64,000 nt of DNA from Sphingobacterium sp. PCS056 (GCF_023273895.1 NZ_CP096883.1:4836001-4900000); one strand, 5' to 3'; positions 1 through 9,536 are shown, counted from the first letter of the stretch. Numbers and translations are program-made. The notes: generated by a model from the letters alone, not told the origin.

Positions 1-122
1 GCTGCCAACTCGCTTTGGGTTAGGTTTTGCTTGATCCGGGTCTGTTGAATAAACCAACCTACTTTTTGAAGAATGGCTTTATCCGACAGCAAGCTAATGT
101 CTACTATATCATTCATAAGCAT
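1..122 (-). CDS. XRE-family helix-turn-helix regulator, N-terminal part (cut by window edge)
   Basis: The reading frame runs leftwards off the window, so only about 40 residues are visible. They end in TQSELA, which is the start of the recognition region of an XRE (Cro/C1-type) helix-turn-helix. The start is either ATG at 122 or the ATG six bases further in (116), which gives MNDIVD. No Shine-Dalgarno sequence is visible, as is normal in this phylum. Short regulators of this look often sit beside HipA-like kinases, but the partner gene would lie outside the window, so that is only a possibility. An 8-bp inverted repeat about 80 bases upstream could be its operator. Confidence 0.65.
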   Translation of the reverse strand, partial: MLMNDIVDISLLSDKAILQKVGWFIQQTRIKQNLTQSELA

Positions 123-201
123 AATTTTTCAGTATTAATGCGTATTATTTCATTCATTAAAGTAATATAAAATAATTACAATCTAATGTACGAAATAAAA
201 T

Positions 202-230
202 GCATAAAGAGCAAAATAACTACTTTATGC
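202..230. repeat. Inverted repeat GCATAAAG-N13-CTTTATGC
   Basis: The two 8-base arms (202-209 and 223-230) are perfect complements. The repeat lies downstream of the sugar kinase and upstream of the XRE regulator, both on the minus strand. It could be an operator of the regulator or a weak terminator of the kinase gene; the downstream tail on the minus strand is AT-rich but not a clean T-run. Confidence 0.45.
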
Positions 231-274
231 CTCAAATATCACTCATTAAGTAAAATGAAAAAGTACCTTAGTTC

Positions 275-1192
275 TTATCCATGCTTCCGAGCGGCATCTT
301 CTCGAAAGGAAATAAAATCTGCTAATGTATATTCTGGACAAGCGCCTTCCTGAGCAGTAACAAATGCGCCTAAGGAAACGGCTTGATGCATCATTGCGGT
401 TGCGGAAGTTCCCTGCTCCAATCTTTTGGATAAAAAACCGGCCAAAAAGGAGTCACCACTACCAACAGTATCTTTTACTTGAATAGGAATGGTCGGTATG
501 GAATAAAAATCATGATGATCGGCATATAGCGCTCCTTTACTTCCCTTGGATACGATCACCTCTCCAATACCAAAGGTATCTCGCAGAAAATTTACACTAT
601 CCTCTTCTGTGGTATAGGACTTACCCATAAAATCAATCAGCATACACAGTTCGGCTTTATTAAATTTGGCCAAGTGCGTTTTATACAACAGATCTTTTAT
701 AACATGTACATCATAATGTGGTGCACGCAGATTGATATCGAAAACAGGGTATGAACTCGCTTCTAACAATTGGAATAGGGTGTTTCTTGTTCGTTCGTTG
801 CGGGTAGCCAATGATCCAAAAACCAGTGCATCGGATGTGGCTACCATAGCCTGGTTGACAGGATTGAACTCCATATAATCCCACGCTACGTCGCTAACAA
901 TATCATAGTGCGCATCATGATGTTCATCGATCGTAGCGACAACGGTGCTTGTTGGATAGGTATTGTTGATCTGTATTCCTGCTGTCGAGATTTTCCAGTC
1001 CTGTATTTTTTGCAATAGTTCACGGCCTAATTCATCATTTCCAACACTGCTGATCATATTGACTTCAACGCCCATTTTAGAGAGATGGTAAGCGACATTG
1101 AAAGGTGCTCCTCCAGCTCTTCGATCTCCTCCCGGGAATATATCCCATAGTACTTCGCCAAAACAGGCTATTTTAATATCAGGTGTTGCCAT
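275..1192 (-). CDS. PfkB-family carbohydrate kinase (fructokinase-like)
   Basis: This 305-residue protein is a ribokinase/PfkB-fold sugar kinase that would transfer phosphate from ATP to a sugar in the cytoplasm. The N-terminal sugar-binding signature GGAPFN is at about residues 27-32. The C-terminal PfkB signature DTVGSGD ends in the catalytic Asp at about residue 247. Length is normal for the family. The start FGEVLWD is typical of bacterial fructokinases, so fructose is the most likely substrate, but 2-keto-3-deoxygluconate or another ketose cannot be excluded from sequence alone. It stands by itself with no adjacent sugar transporter or hydrolase to narrow the substrate. Confidence 0.83.
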   Translation of the reverse strand: MATPDIKIACFGEVLWDIFPGGDRRAGGAPFNVAYHLSKMGVEVNMISSVGNDELGRELLQKIQDWKISTAGIQINNTYPTSTVVATIDEHHDAHYDIVSDVAWDYMEFNPVNQAMVATSDALVFGSLATRNERTRNTLFQLLEASSYPVFDINLRAPHYDVHVIKDLLYKTHLAKFNKAELCMLIDFMGKSYTTEEDSVNFLRDTFGIGEVIVSKGSKGALYADHHDFYSIPTIPIQVKDTVGSGDSFLAGFLSKRLEQGTSATAMMHQAVSLGAFVTAQEGACPEYTLADFISFREDAARKHG

Positions 1193-1441
1193 ATGAGTTT
1201 TTAATAAAAATATATTGAACAGAAAAATGAGAGGAGCGGTCTTTAATACGCAATCCTACTCTTTCTATGTGCTAATTTACTCATAATTGAAGAAATGATT
1301 GGCGATCAATCTGATCCTGTTGTAAAATTATTAAAAATAGGCCTGTATCATCCTCTATTTTAGAGTATATTTTGAAAGTTGCACTTAACTTCTTAATTTA
1401 AAGACAATATTATAACCCTATTTTTAATAAAATAATAAGTC

Positions 1442-2608
1442 TTGAATAAAAATAAAGATCAAATTATTGCGAATGCCTTTTCCGAGATCAAAGATTTTTA
1501 TGATCAACATGGCCGGATTCCGATAAGGCGTGAACGTGAAGCTATCAATACGATCGCGCGTCGGTACTTTGGAACCTGGAATAATTTTATAGCTGCTGCA
1601 GGCTATCAACCTAACGTAAAAAAAACAACAGCACAAATTACCAAGGAATTGTTTAAAATGGTACATGATTTTTATCAATTACATGGACGCATCCCGATGC
1701 GTCGAGAATTTACCAGGAAAAATGGTACTATATGTAAATATTTTGGATCGTGGAATAAATTTATAGCTGCTGCCGGCTATGAACCTAATTCGCGAAGGGT
1801 ACCGTCCAAGATGAAACTTAAAAACTCCTTACTGCAATACTATCTGAAACATCAAAAGGTCCCAACTATTGGAGATTGCCGAGCCAAGAATGGTCTTTAC
1901 AATCATTTGTCGTATTTTACACATTTTGGACTTAATTCATGGCCAGATGTGCTCGAATATGTCGGTCTCCGTCCCTATTTTAGAATCACAACGATGACTG
2001 ATGCCGAAGCGAAAGAAGAGGTCATCAACCTCATCAAAAAACATAAAATTAAATACGGCAAAACATATGAAAAACTGAAACCTGAAAATTTTCCTTCGCT
2101 ATGGTACCTGAAAGAAAAGTTTGGGTGGAATAATCTGTGCTATATGGCAGGAACAAAGATACCGGTGACTAAATTTAGCGTTAAAGACCACTACTTGAAT
2201 CTGAAGAAAAATACAAGTAAGCCAACCGCAAAAGAACTGGCTAAAAAGATGAAAATATCACCTAGTGGTATCGTTTGGAATCTCAACCAACCTTTGAATG
2301 ATTTTATTCTATCGATAGGACATGAACCTGCACATAAAACACCGACAAGATGTAAGCTCACGAAAAAACAACTTGCCGAACTTTATAAAACAAAAAGCTT
2401 AGCAAATGGATATCCAAATGGTATGCCCCGGGATAAATTACAGGAACTGACCGGATATTCAAGAGATATTTACGAAAAGAGGTTTTTTTCTATGAATGGT
2501 CTTCGGCTCGTGTGTCATTTTAAGTTAGCATTTAGGGGAGGTAAAAAATATTCGGAAGAAGAGCTGCGCGATATCTTAAATCAACCTCCCTATCGAAACC
2601 ACAGATAA
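1442..2608 (+). CDS. Protein built of homing-endonuclease-associated repeats, no nuclease domain
   Basis: The 388-residue protein begins with two close copies of a repeat: about residues 7-58 and 66-116, both with the pattern F-[DQ]-x-HGRIP-x-RRE then YFG-[TS]-WN-x-FIAAAGY-x-PN. Two or more further, weaker copies follow (about 121-180, 185-240 and 245-300). This matches the repeat found beside HNH homing endonucleases (the HNH_repeat family), which is thought to bind DNA. No HNH, GIY-YIG or other catalytic motif is visible, so the protein looks like a stand-alone repeat array. The start is TTG at 1442: an in-frame stop lies six bases upstream and the next in-frame ATG is only at about residue 73, inside the second repeat. 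A strong hairpin terminator follows. The function is unknown; a DNA-binding role is inferred. Confidence 0.7.
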   Translation: MNKNKDQIIANAFSEIKDFYDQHGRIPIRREREAINTIARRYFGTWNNFIAAAGYQPNVKKTTAQITKELFKMVHDFYQLHGRIPMRREFTRKNGTICKYFGSWNKFIAAAGYEPNSRRVPSKMKLKNSLLQYYLKHQKVPTIGDCRAKNGLYNHLSYFTHFGLNSWPDVLEYVGLRPYFRITTMTDAEAKEEVINLIKKHKIKYGKTYEKLKPENFPSLWYLKEKFGWNNLCYMAGTKIPVTKFSVKDHYLNLKKNTSKPTAKELAKKMKISPSGIVWNLNQPLNDFILSIGHEPAHKTPTRCKLTKKQLAELYKTKSLANGYPNGMPRDKLQELTGYSRDIYEKRFFSMNGLRLVCHFKLAFRGGKKYSEEELRDILNQPPYRNHR

Positions 2609-2616
2609 CATCAATA

Positions 2617-2648
2617 TAAAACCCTCAATGTACTCATTGAGGGTTTTA
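2617..2648. terminator. Bidirectional hairpin terminator
   Basis: A perfect 14-bp stem (2617-2630 with 2635-2648) and a 4-base loop, flanked by A on one side and T on the other. It sits between the convergent repeat-protein gene and the efflux operon and probably ends both transcripts. Confidence 0.85.
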
Positions 2649-2669
2649 TACGCTATATTTCCATATGGT

Positions 2670-5600
2670 TTACGCTTTTTCTTTACGATAAGCGAGATAG
2701 AAAACAACGGGTAAAATGGTGAACGAAAGCACCAAACAGATCAACAGTCCACCGACAATCATAATGGCCAGTGGTTTCTGGATTTCAGAACCCATCCCTG
2801 TTGATAGGGCTGCCGGCAGTAGACCCATCGATCCCATTAAGGCGATCATGACTACAGGCCTGATCCGGCTTCGGACTCCTTGTATAATGGAATCTTTTAA
2901 TTTCATTTTATGCTTAAGGTTGTCGCGGATGACTCCAATGAGTACAATCCCATCAATCGTGGCGACTCCAAATAGGATAATGAAACCAATACCTGCCGAT
3001 ATCCCAAAGATGGTACCTGTGGCCCAAAGTGAGATAAATCCTCCGATAAACGCAAAGGGCAACGTGAGCGAGGCAATAGCGGTATCTTTTACATTTCCAA
3101 AGTTGGCATATAGCAACAATAAAATCAGAACTAACGAAATCGGAACTACTAAAGCCAATTGCTTGGCAGCACGTTCTTTACTCTCAAACTCTCCTGCCCA
3201 CTCCATGTGATTTTCTTTTGGCAGACTGACTTCTGCGGCTACTACTTCTTTGGCTTCTGCGATGGTACTGCCCAAATCACGACCGTCGATGCTAAATCCA
3301 ACACCGATATAACGGCTATTGCCTTCACGATAGATAAATGCAGGTCCTGTCTGGTAATTGATACTTGCTATTTCCTGTAAAGGGATATTCTGCCCATTAC
3401 TGGTGGGGATCAAAATATTGCCAATTTTGGTGGGCGTATCGCGATAGGCTTCTTGAAAACGAAGGATGACATCAAACTGTCGATCGCCCTCATAAAAGGT
3501 CGTCGCTGCCTGTCCGCCGATCGTCATTTCAATAACAGCCTGTACATCGCGTGTCTGAATCCCATATTTTGCCATCTTTGAATCGTGCAACTGAATCTTC
3601 AATTCCGGTAATCCAATATTCTTATACACATTGAGGTCGGTAATACCCTGAACCTTTGAAATGGATTTGGCCACTTGATTTGCATATTTCTCCAGATCGT
3701 AGAGATCGTCGCCAAAGATCTTGATGACTAATGAACTCTTGACACCGGCGACGTATTCTTCCACATTGTCTTGGATGGGCTGACTGAATCCAAATGTAAT
3801 ACCGGGATAGTGATCTAATTTGGCTCGCATTTCTTGAATAATATCTTCTTTGGATACGTTTCTCTTCCAGTCGCTCGCATCTTTCAACTGAACATTGAAC
3901 TCGATATTAAAAAATCCGGTAGGATCTGTTCCATCATTTGGCCGACCAGTTTGTGTTAAAATAAAATCAATCTCTTCACAATCTTTCTGCATCAGTTTTT
4001 TCATTTCTGTCGTCAAACGGGTCGATTCTTTCAAATTGACGCTATTGGGCAAAGTCGCACGGATGTAAATGGCTCCCTCGTTGAGTTTGGGTAAAAATTC
4101 GGATCCATAGTGCATAAATTTGAAAAGACATAAGGCTAAAATGCCTAAAAATAGACCAATAGTAGCTTTTTTATATCGGAATGCGGTGGCATACATACCA
4201 AAAATTGTTTTCTGGAAAAATCGTGTGATCATATTTTCCTTCTCCTCCATATTTTTGGTAAACAACAATTTACACATCGCCGGAACATAGGTCAAACTTA
4301 AGATCAGCGATCCTAATAACGCGTAACCCAATGTAAATGCCAATGGGGTAAACATCTTTCCCTCTACTTTTTGAAAGGAGAAGATCGGCAATAGTGCAAC
4401 GATCAAAATCAGCAATGCAAAGAAGATGTAGGAAGCTACACTACCTGCACTTTTCTTGATCACCCCCAGCTTGCTCATTTTGGCAAAACGCTCGGCCCCT
4501 ACCCGATGCGATAAGGTAGCCATGGCAACGAAAACAGTTTCGACAATAACAAGTGTTCCCTCCAGCAACAGTCCAAAATCTAAAGATCCCATGGAGATCA
4601 GGTTGGCCGGCAATCCTTGTATTTTGAGCATAATAATCGCAAACAGAAATGCGAGCGGTATGACCGAGGCGACGATAAAGGTGGACTTCCAGTTGTAAAG
4701 AAAAATAAAAACAATCAGTGATACCAACAGGATCCCTTCCACCAAGTTTTTAGATACCGTCTTGACGGTATTGTCTACCAATTTGGTTCTGTCGATAACA
4801 GTTTCGATCTTCACATTGTCGGGCAATGTGCGTTCGTTCAGTTCGGTAATTTTTGCTTTCAGATTTTCAATTACAGCTGATGGATTTTCTCCACGCAGCA
4901 TGACCACAATCCCTTCGACCATATCGTTGTGTTCATTGTAGCCGACCTGCCCTAAACGCGGCTTATGGGAGATGACCACTTCGGCCACATTCTTAATTAA
5001 AATGGGGGTAGAACCGTTTAATTTAATCGTAATATTGCCAATATCCTCGATCTTATCCAATAGACCTACTCCACGCACGACATACGCTTGACTTCCCTGT
5101 TCGATGACATCTCCACCCACATTGACATTGGACTTGGATACGGCTTCATAAACATCTAATGGAGAAAGGTCAAAATTTTTCAATTCTGTTGGATTGATTT
5201 TGATTTCATAGGTTTTCTCTTCTCCACCAAAACTCACCACATCGGCAACTCCAGATACAGAAAGCAATTCGCGCTCAATCACCCAGTCCTGTATGGCTGT
5301 AATTTCCTTCAATGGAAGATCACTTTTGATCACATAGCGAAAGATTTCTCCTGTAGCTCCCGAGGGAGGTTCAATTTCAGCACTGGCACCTTCGGGCAGC
5401 TGGACGCCGCTCAGTTTATTGGAGATATACTGCTGTGCATAAAAATCATCGACTCCATCTTCAAACTGTACGGTCACCACGGAGAGACCAAATAAGGATA
5501 TGGACCGAATATTGGACTTGTGCGGTATACTATTCATCACCTTTGATATCGGTAAGGTGACCAGTTTTTCCATCTCCTCTGCACTTCTACCAGGCCACTG

Positions 5601-5762
5601 CGTGATGATACGACCGCGCGTACTGGTTACATCAGGAAATGCTTCGATAGCGGTATGGCGTAGGGCATATATACCCCCAAATAGCAATGCTATCGTTGCA
5701 AATAGAATAACGGTGGTATTTCGCAACGAAAAGGTCACGATATTTTGTACTAACTTTTGCAT
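2670..5762 (-). CDS. czcA: CzcA/CusA-type RND efflux pump, inner-membrane permease
   Basis: This 1030-residue protein is the proton-driven inner-membrane pump of a tripartite heavy-metal efflux system. It has the two-fold RND layout: a first membrane helix at about 13-33, a large periplasmic porter loop, a bundle of helices at about 340-530, a second loop and a final bundle. The fourth-helix proton-relay motif of this family is present at D395, position 401 and E408, but position 401 is Glu where CzcA has Asp. The GxDF-like motif DFG is followed by LLLEG. Zn, Cd, Co, Cu or Ag could be the substrate; the sequence does not decide. It is the last gene of an operon with the adaptor and outer-membrane genes, with a 3-base gap to the adaptor. 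Confidence 0.9.
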   Translation of the reverse strand: MQKLVQNIVTFSLRNTTVILFATIALLFGGIYALRHTAIEAFPDVTSTRGRIITQWPGRSAEEMEKLVTLPISKVMNSIPHKSNIRSISLFGLSVVTVQFEDGVDDFYAQQYISNKLSGVQLPEGASAEIEPPSGATGEIFRYVIKSDLPLKEITAIQDWVIERELLSVSGVADVVSFGGEEKTYEIKINPTELKNFDLSPLDVYEAVSKSNVNVGGDVIEQGSQAYVVRGVGLLDKIEDIGNITIKLNGSTPILIKNVAEVVISHKPRLGQVGYNEHNDMVEGIVVMLRGENPSAVIENLKAKITELNERTLPDNVKIETVIDRTKLVDNTVKTVSKNLVEGILLVSLIVFIFLYNWKSTFIVASVIPLAFLFAIIMLKIQGLPANLISMGSLDFGLLLEGTLVIVETVFVAMATLSHRVGAERFAKMSKLGVIKKSAGSVASYIFFALLILIVALLPIFSFQKVEGKMFTPLAFTLGYALLGSLILSLTYVPAMCKLLFTKNMEEKENMITRFFQKTIFGMYATAFRYKKATIGLFLGILALCLFKFMHYGSEFLPKLNEGAIYIRATLPNSVNLKESTRLTTEMKKLMQKDCEEIDFILTQTGRPNDGTDPTGFFNIEFNVQLKDASDWKRNVSKEDIIQEMRAKLDHYPGITFGFSQPIQDNVEEYVAGVKSSLVIKIFGDDLYDLEKYANQVAKSISKVQGITDLNVYKNIGLPELKIQLHDSKMAKYGIQTRDVQAVIEMTIGGQAATTFYEGDRQFDVILRFQEAYRDTPTKIGNILIPTSNGQNIPLQEIASINYQTGPAFIYREGNSRYIGVGFSIDGRDLGSTIAEAKEVVAAEVSLPKENHMEWAGEFESKERAAKQLALVVPISLVLILLLLYANFGNVKDTAIASLTLPFAFIGGFISLWATGTIFGISAGIGFIILFGVATIDGIVLIGVIRDNLKHKMKLKDSIIQGVRSRIRPVVMIALMGSMGLLPAALSTGMGSEIQKPLAIMIVGGLLICLVLSFTILPVVFYLAYRKEKA

Positions 5763-5765
5763 GCC

Positions 5766-6869
5766 TTAGGGGTTTAACTGTTCAAATAATAACAAGGCAT
5801 TTTTACTGATGACCTGCTCACCTTGCTCGAATTTTTCCTGAACAAATGTATATTGCTCATTGGATGCGAGTGTCGTAATGCGTTTGGTCGAAATAGCACA
5901 GTCATTTTTATAAATAACGACATATTCTTTATTGTTGTGAAAGACAATGGCGGCATTGGGCACCGCATAGGCTTCAGCTCCTGCATTGGACTTGTCGATA
6001 ATGATATCGGCTGCTAAACCGGGCATCAACTGTAAATTTTGATTTTCCAAAACCACACGCGCTTTTAATACGTGTTCATTGTCATCAAATACATGGTATA
6101 TTTTATCAATTTTACCGGCATAAAAAATATCAGGCTGTGCGATCGTTTTTACTTTTACCGCATCGCCTTCCTTGATGTATTTCAAATTATTGGCGTAGAT
6201 ATTGACCATCACCCACACTTGCTTGAGATTGGATATCGAAAAAAGCGGATCTTGATCTGCTGAAATACTCTGACCGACACTGACTGCTTTTTGAATAATG
6301 TAGCCGTTTTTGGGTGCTACAATTTCAAAGGATCCCTGCCCCTTGGCGCGATACATTTTTAAGACTTGTTGTACGCGGTCTAATTCTATTTTTAAGCTTG
6401 CTAACTCATGTTCTGTGGTCAGTACTTCGGTACCTGCGACCATACCGTCCTGTAGCAATTCTTTTTTGGTCTGCAATTGTTTGGTCGCCATCGCGATTTG
6501 ATTCTGGAAATTGCGCTGTTCTTGAAATAGCTCTTGTACATGTGTTGATTTGATGGTGGCCAATATTTGTCCTGCCTTGACATAATCACCCAGTTCAAAT
6601 CCGACACGTTCTACTGTACCTTCCAATAAACTTCTAAAAGCCACCAGATCATTCTCATTATAATCGATCTTTCCGGATAAAGACAGTTGTTCGGTGATCG
6701 GTAAACGATCAATTGGACTGATAACAGTCGTTTTTTTCATCTGCTCACTCAGGCAAAATTTGGTAGTATCAGCAACATGCCCGGTTGTAGTTGTGGTGCT
6801 ATCAGCTGCACATCCTGATAGCAATTTTATCAAAACAACCATCGATACATATGTTAATTTGGTTTTCAT
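5766..6869 (-). CDS. czcB: CzcB/CusB-type periplasmic adaptor, lipoprotein
   Basis: This 367-residue membrane-fusion protein would link the RND pump to the outer-membrane channel. The N-terminus is a lipoprotein signal with lipobox LLSGC (Cys 20), so the protein is probably lipid-anchored. A barrel-sandwich (biotinyl-lipoyl-like) half motif is seen around residues 80-110 (GTVERVGFELGDYVKAGQ) and its partner at about 178-200 (APKNGYIIQ), separated by an alpha-helical hairpin rich in Gln, Glu and Lys. A beta-barrel domain follows. Length is normal for the family. It lies 10 bases after the outer-membrane gene and 3 bases before the pump gene, so all three should be cotranscribed. Confidence 0.88.
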   Translation of the reverse strand: MKTKLTYVSMVVLIKLLSGCAADSTTTTTGHVADTTKFCLSEQMKKTTVISPIDRLPITEQLSLSGKIDYNENDLVAFRSLLEGTVERVGFELGDYVKAGQILATIKSTHVQELFQEQRNFQNQIAMATKQLQTKKELLQDGMVAGTEVLTTEHELASLKIELDRVQQVLKMYRAKGQGSFEIVAPKNGYIIQKAVSVGQSISADQDPLFSISNLKQVWVMVNIYANNLKYIKEGDAVKVKTIAQPDIFYAGKIDKIYHVFDDNEHVLKARVVLENQNLQLMPGLAADIIIDKSNAGAEAYAVPNAAIVFHNNKEYVVIYKNDCAISTKRITTLASNEQYTFVQEKFEQGEQVISKNALLLFEQLNP

Positions 6870-6879
6870 TATGATCTTA

Positions 6880-8133
6880 TTAAAATTTTTGTCCTGTTAA
6901 ATATTGCAGCTGAGCAAACGCCAATTGATAAGATAGGGTCATATCGACAATACCCGTTTCGGTTTCTTGATAGGCTTCGATAAAGTCTATAAACTCCAAT
7001 AAGGTGATTTGCTTCTTTTGTAAATGTTTTTGGTAGTTGGCAATCATGGCTTTTCGTTCTTCGGATGCGATCTGTTGTGATTTCAATAGGGTAGCTTCAT
7101 AGAGTTGCACTTGATATTTCAAATCTTGGAGCTGCCCTTTAAGTTGATGGAGCAAGACCTGTTGTTCGGATTCGGCATGCTTGGTCCTACTTTCTGCCGC
7201 TTTGATATTTCCCTTATTGCGATTCCATATGGGTAGATCCATGCTCAGCCCTACTCCTACAAAATCACGCATGATATTTCCACCACGATCATAGCTCAAT
7301 TGAAAGGTTAGATTTGGGGTCTTTTCAGCTTTTTCAATCCGTAGTTGTTGCTGTGCTTTATCCCGTTCGTTGATCTGCTTTTGATAGCCAATATTTTGAT
7401 CCCATAACTGATCTTCGATATCAAGAGGGATTTTTTGAGTTAAATCCAAGCGTATATCGGCTTGTTCAATTTGTAGATTTTCAATCGCTTCTTGTTGAGT
7501 CAAAATTTTAATTTTGGTCAACCAATTATTCTTGTCGGCATAGAGTTCTACCCGATCTTTCTCAAAATTCATCAAGGCCGATTGAATACGCAGATAATCA
7601 GATTTAGGAATATTATTAAGATCCGACTGACGTTTATATTGCTGTTCTAAATTTTGATATAAATGGACTATGGTATCTAAAAGCGCTTCTTTTCGCGAAA
7701 CTCCCGTATAGTTCCAATAGGCTTCATCGAGCTCAAACTGCAATTGGCGTAGCAGTTCTTCGTATTCGTGCAAGGCGTCTTTCTTTTCTAAAGATTGGAG
7801 ATGGACTCTTTTTTGACGTTTTCCAGCCGTTTCAATCAGTTGCTCCAGTTCTACCGCAACTTGTTGCTGTTGTCCATATTTTCCGAACAGATAAGGCAAT
7901 GTCTCCGATGTACCATTCTTCCAGAGATTGACTTCACTGATACTTAAGGTGGGATTGGACCATAGTTTTTCTTGCACAATCAGCGCATCTGAGGCTGCTA
8001 TCTGATATTTTTGAGCGATCAGTTGCCCATTATGCTGCAAGAGCATATCTTTCAATTCCTGTAACGTGTACGTTTGTGCTCGCGATTGACCAACTGTCAA
8101 CAGCAAAACACCGATAAACCAATATATCTTCAC
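6880..8133 (-). CDS. czcC: TolC/CzcC-family outer-membrane efflux channel
   Basis: This 417-residue protein carries a signal peptide (cleavage likely after QSRA, about residue 19) and the long, Gln-, Leu- and Lys-rich coiled helices of the outer-membrane efflux protein family, in the two-repeat pattern of TolC. It is the first gene of the czcCBA operon. A TAGCTTTG box on the minus strand at 8157-8150 fits the Bacteroidota -7 element 16 bases ahead of the ATG. A tandem repeat 30 bases further upstream is a likely binding site for the adjacent response regulator. The role as outlet of the RND complex is inferred from family and operon context. Confidence 0.87.
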   Translation of the reverse strand: MKIYWFIGVLLLTVGQSRAQTYTLQELKDMLLQHNGQLIAQKYQIAASDALIVQEKLWSNPTLSISEVNLWKNGTSETLPYLFGKYGQQQQVAVELEQLIETAGKRQKRVHLQSLEKKDALHEYEELLRQLQFELDEAYWNYTGVSRKEALLDTIVHLYQNLEQQYKRQSDLNNIPKSDYLRIQSALMNFEKDRVELYADKNNWLTKIKILTQQEAIENLQIEQADIRLDLTQKIPLDIEDQLWDQNIGYQKQINERDKAQQQLRIEKAEKTPNLTFQLSYDRGGNIMRDFVGVGLSMDLPIWNRNKGNIKAAESRTKHAESEQQVLLHQLKGQLQDLKYQVQLYEATLLKSQQIASEERKAMIANYQKHLQKKQITLLEFIDFIEAYQETETGIVDMTLSYQLAFAQLQYLTGQKF

Positions 8134-8149
8134 TCTTAAATATTTTTAG

Positions 8150-8157
8150 CAAAGCTA
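8150..8157 (-). promoter_or_regulatory. Candidate -7 promoter element of czcCBA
   Basis: The minus strand reads TAGCTTTG, an exact match to TAnnTTTG. No good -33 TTTG is seen at the usual distance, which would fit a promoter that needs an activator. Confidence 0.5.
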
Positions 8158-8186
8158 GTGTTGGTAGATTAACAGGAATTTCGAAG

Positions 8187-8206
8187 TAGATTAGAATTTG
8201 ATTAGA
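8187..8206 (-). promoter_or_regulatory. Candidate response-regulator binding site upstream of czcC
   Basis: The minus strand reads TCTAATC-AAAT-TCTAATC-TA, two identical heptamers with an 11-bp period, as OmpR/PhoB-type regulators prefer. A 19/20 copy of the same 20 bases lies upstream of the response regulator gene (10278-10297). The site ends 30 bp upstream of the czcC -7 box and overlaps the last bases of the histidine kinase gene. Confidence 0.72.
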
Positions 8207-9536
8207 AATACAAGGAAACTGTTGTTCCCTGTTTATTGGAGCTGATGTCCATACGGATATGGTGCAATTTAAAAATCACATTGGCTAAGGATAGACCGAT
8301 TCCTTTTCCATTGAAATCTTGCGCATTCTCTCCGCGGTAAAAGTTTTCGGTGACCCGAATAAGTTCTTCTGGCGCGATACCAATACCTTGATCTATAATT
8401 TCAACTAATAATCTACCTGTATGCGATTTGAGATGCACCACGATGGGTTGATTATTGGAGTATTTCACCCCATTCAAAATGATATTTTGAATGGCAAGTT
8501 GCAAGAGCTTATCATTGGCATCGACTTTTAGGATGTCCGTGTCCACCACTTGGATATCAACATTGATTTGAGCGCCATGCACCAAAGTTAATTGTTCTAT
8601 AATCTCCCATAGCACCTCATCAATACGGATGATCTTGGTTTCGAAATTGGTCTTTGCTCCCGAAAGGATCATCATATGATCGATCGTATCGCGAAGGTCT
8701 TCGGTATACCGTTTGAGCTGCAAATTGACCTGCTCATGTTCCTCGACGGTACGAGGTTTCTGTTTACTGACTTCCAGCGTACCCAAGAGGGCTGCAAGTG
8801 GGGTCCGCAGTTCATGGGACACATAGTCAATGAAATTTTTCTGAATGGAAAAGGTTTCGCTTAGTTTTTCAACAAAATGATTGTAAGTATCCACCAGCTC
8901 CTGGACTTCTTGATAAGATTTGTTTAAAACGATCGGTTCATTAAAATTTTGATCATCTCTTTTTTTAATCTGGTTGATCATCTTCAGGATGGGATCATAA
9001 GCAATATTGCCTAAAAATTGGGAAAAGATCAGGATCAAGATGAGCCCGATAAAAGAAACTGCTAATAAAATATGGAGCAGCAATTGCATTTGATCTTGAA
9101 ATTCAGCGGTTGAAGCTCGAGTGACGATTACAAAATCGCCTTCATTATCATGATAATAGAGTCCATTATAAAAAAATGCATCTGTTTTGAGTTGTGCAAC
9201 GTCTTGTTTACGCACTAAATCAAAAAAATCGGCCGAAATGGGGATATCTTCTTCCATCTGTCCGTCATAACGTCGATTGAGCGAATCGACGACCAAGATA
9301 TTACGTTTAGAAATATTCTTTTGAAGCTGATTTTTAATGGTTTCATGTTCAATAAAGGAAACCTCATCTTTCTCCAAGTAAAAGAGTGCCGACAGCAGGG
9401 TTTTACTTTCCAGATTTCGAAACTCCTGCCCTTCCATTCTGGTATAGAAGGAAACATAGATGATCGTCGAAGCGATCAAAATAATCACTCCAAAAATAAC
9501 AGCAGCATATACAGAAAGACGATTCTTTAAATTCAT
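8202..9536 (-). CDS. Two-component sensor histidine kinase (CusS-like)
   Basis: This 444-residue inner-membrane kinase has a first membrane helix (about 9-31), a periplasmic sensor region of about 120 residues, a second helix (about 153-173), a HAMP-like linker, the phospho-acceptor H-box SHELRTP with His 241, and an HATPase domain with N-box (NIILNGVKYSNN), G1 box DQGIGI and G2 box GKGIGLSL. All catalytic motifs are intact. Its start overlaps the stop of the response regulator gene by four bases, so the two are translationally coupled. Its position next to czcCBA suggests that it senses a periplasmic metal ion, but no metal-binding motif is obvious in the sensor region. Confidence 0.88.
   Translation of the reverse strand: MNLKNRLSVYAAVIFGVIILIASTIIYVSFYTRMEGQEFRNLESKTLLSALFYLEKDEVSFIEHETIKNQLQKNISKRNILVVDSLNRRYDGQMEEDIPISADFFDLVRKQDVAQLKTDAFFYNGLYYHDNEGDFVIVTRASTAEFQDQMQLLLHILLAVSFIGLILILIFSQFLGNIAYDPILKMINQIKKRDDQNFNEPIVLNKSYQEVQELVDTYNHFVEKLSETFSIQKNFIDYVSHELRTPLAALLGTLEVSKQKPRTVEEHEQVNLQLKRYTEDLRDTIDHMMILSGAKTNFETKIIRIDEVLWEIIEQLTLVHGAQINVDIQVVDTDILKVDANDKLLQLAIQNIILNGVKYSNNQPIVVHLKSHTGRLLVEIIDQGIGIAPEELIRVTENFYRGENAQDFNGKGIGLSLANVIFKLHHIRMDISSNKQGTTVSLYF

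Noticed and set aside
1442..2608. Homing endonuclease or group I intron
   Set aside because: No HNH or other catalytic motif and no intron-like structure around the gene; only the associated repeats are present.
2716..3210. 164-codon plus-strand frame opposite czcA
   Set aside because: It is a shadow of the long RND pump gene, whose frame has full family motifs.
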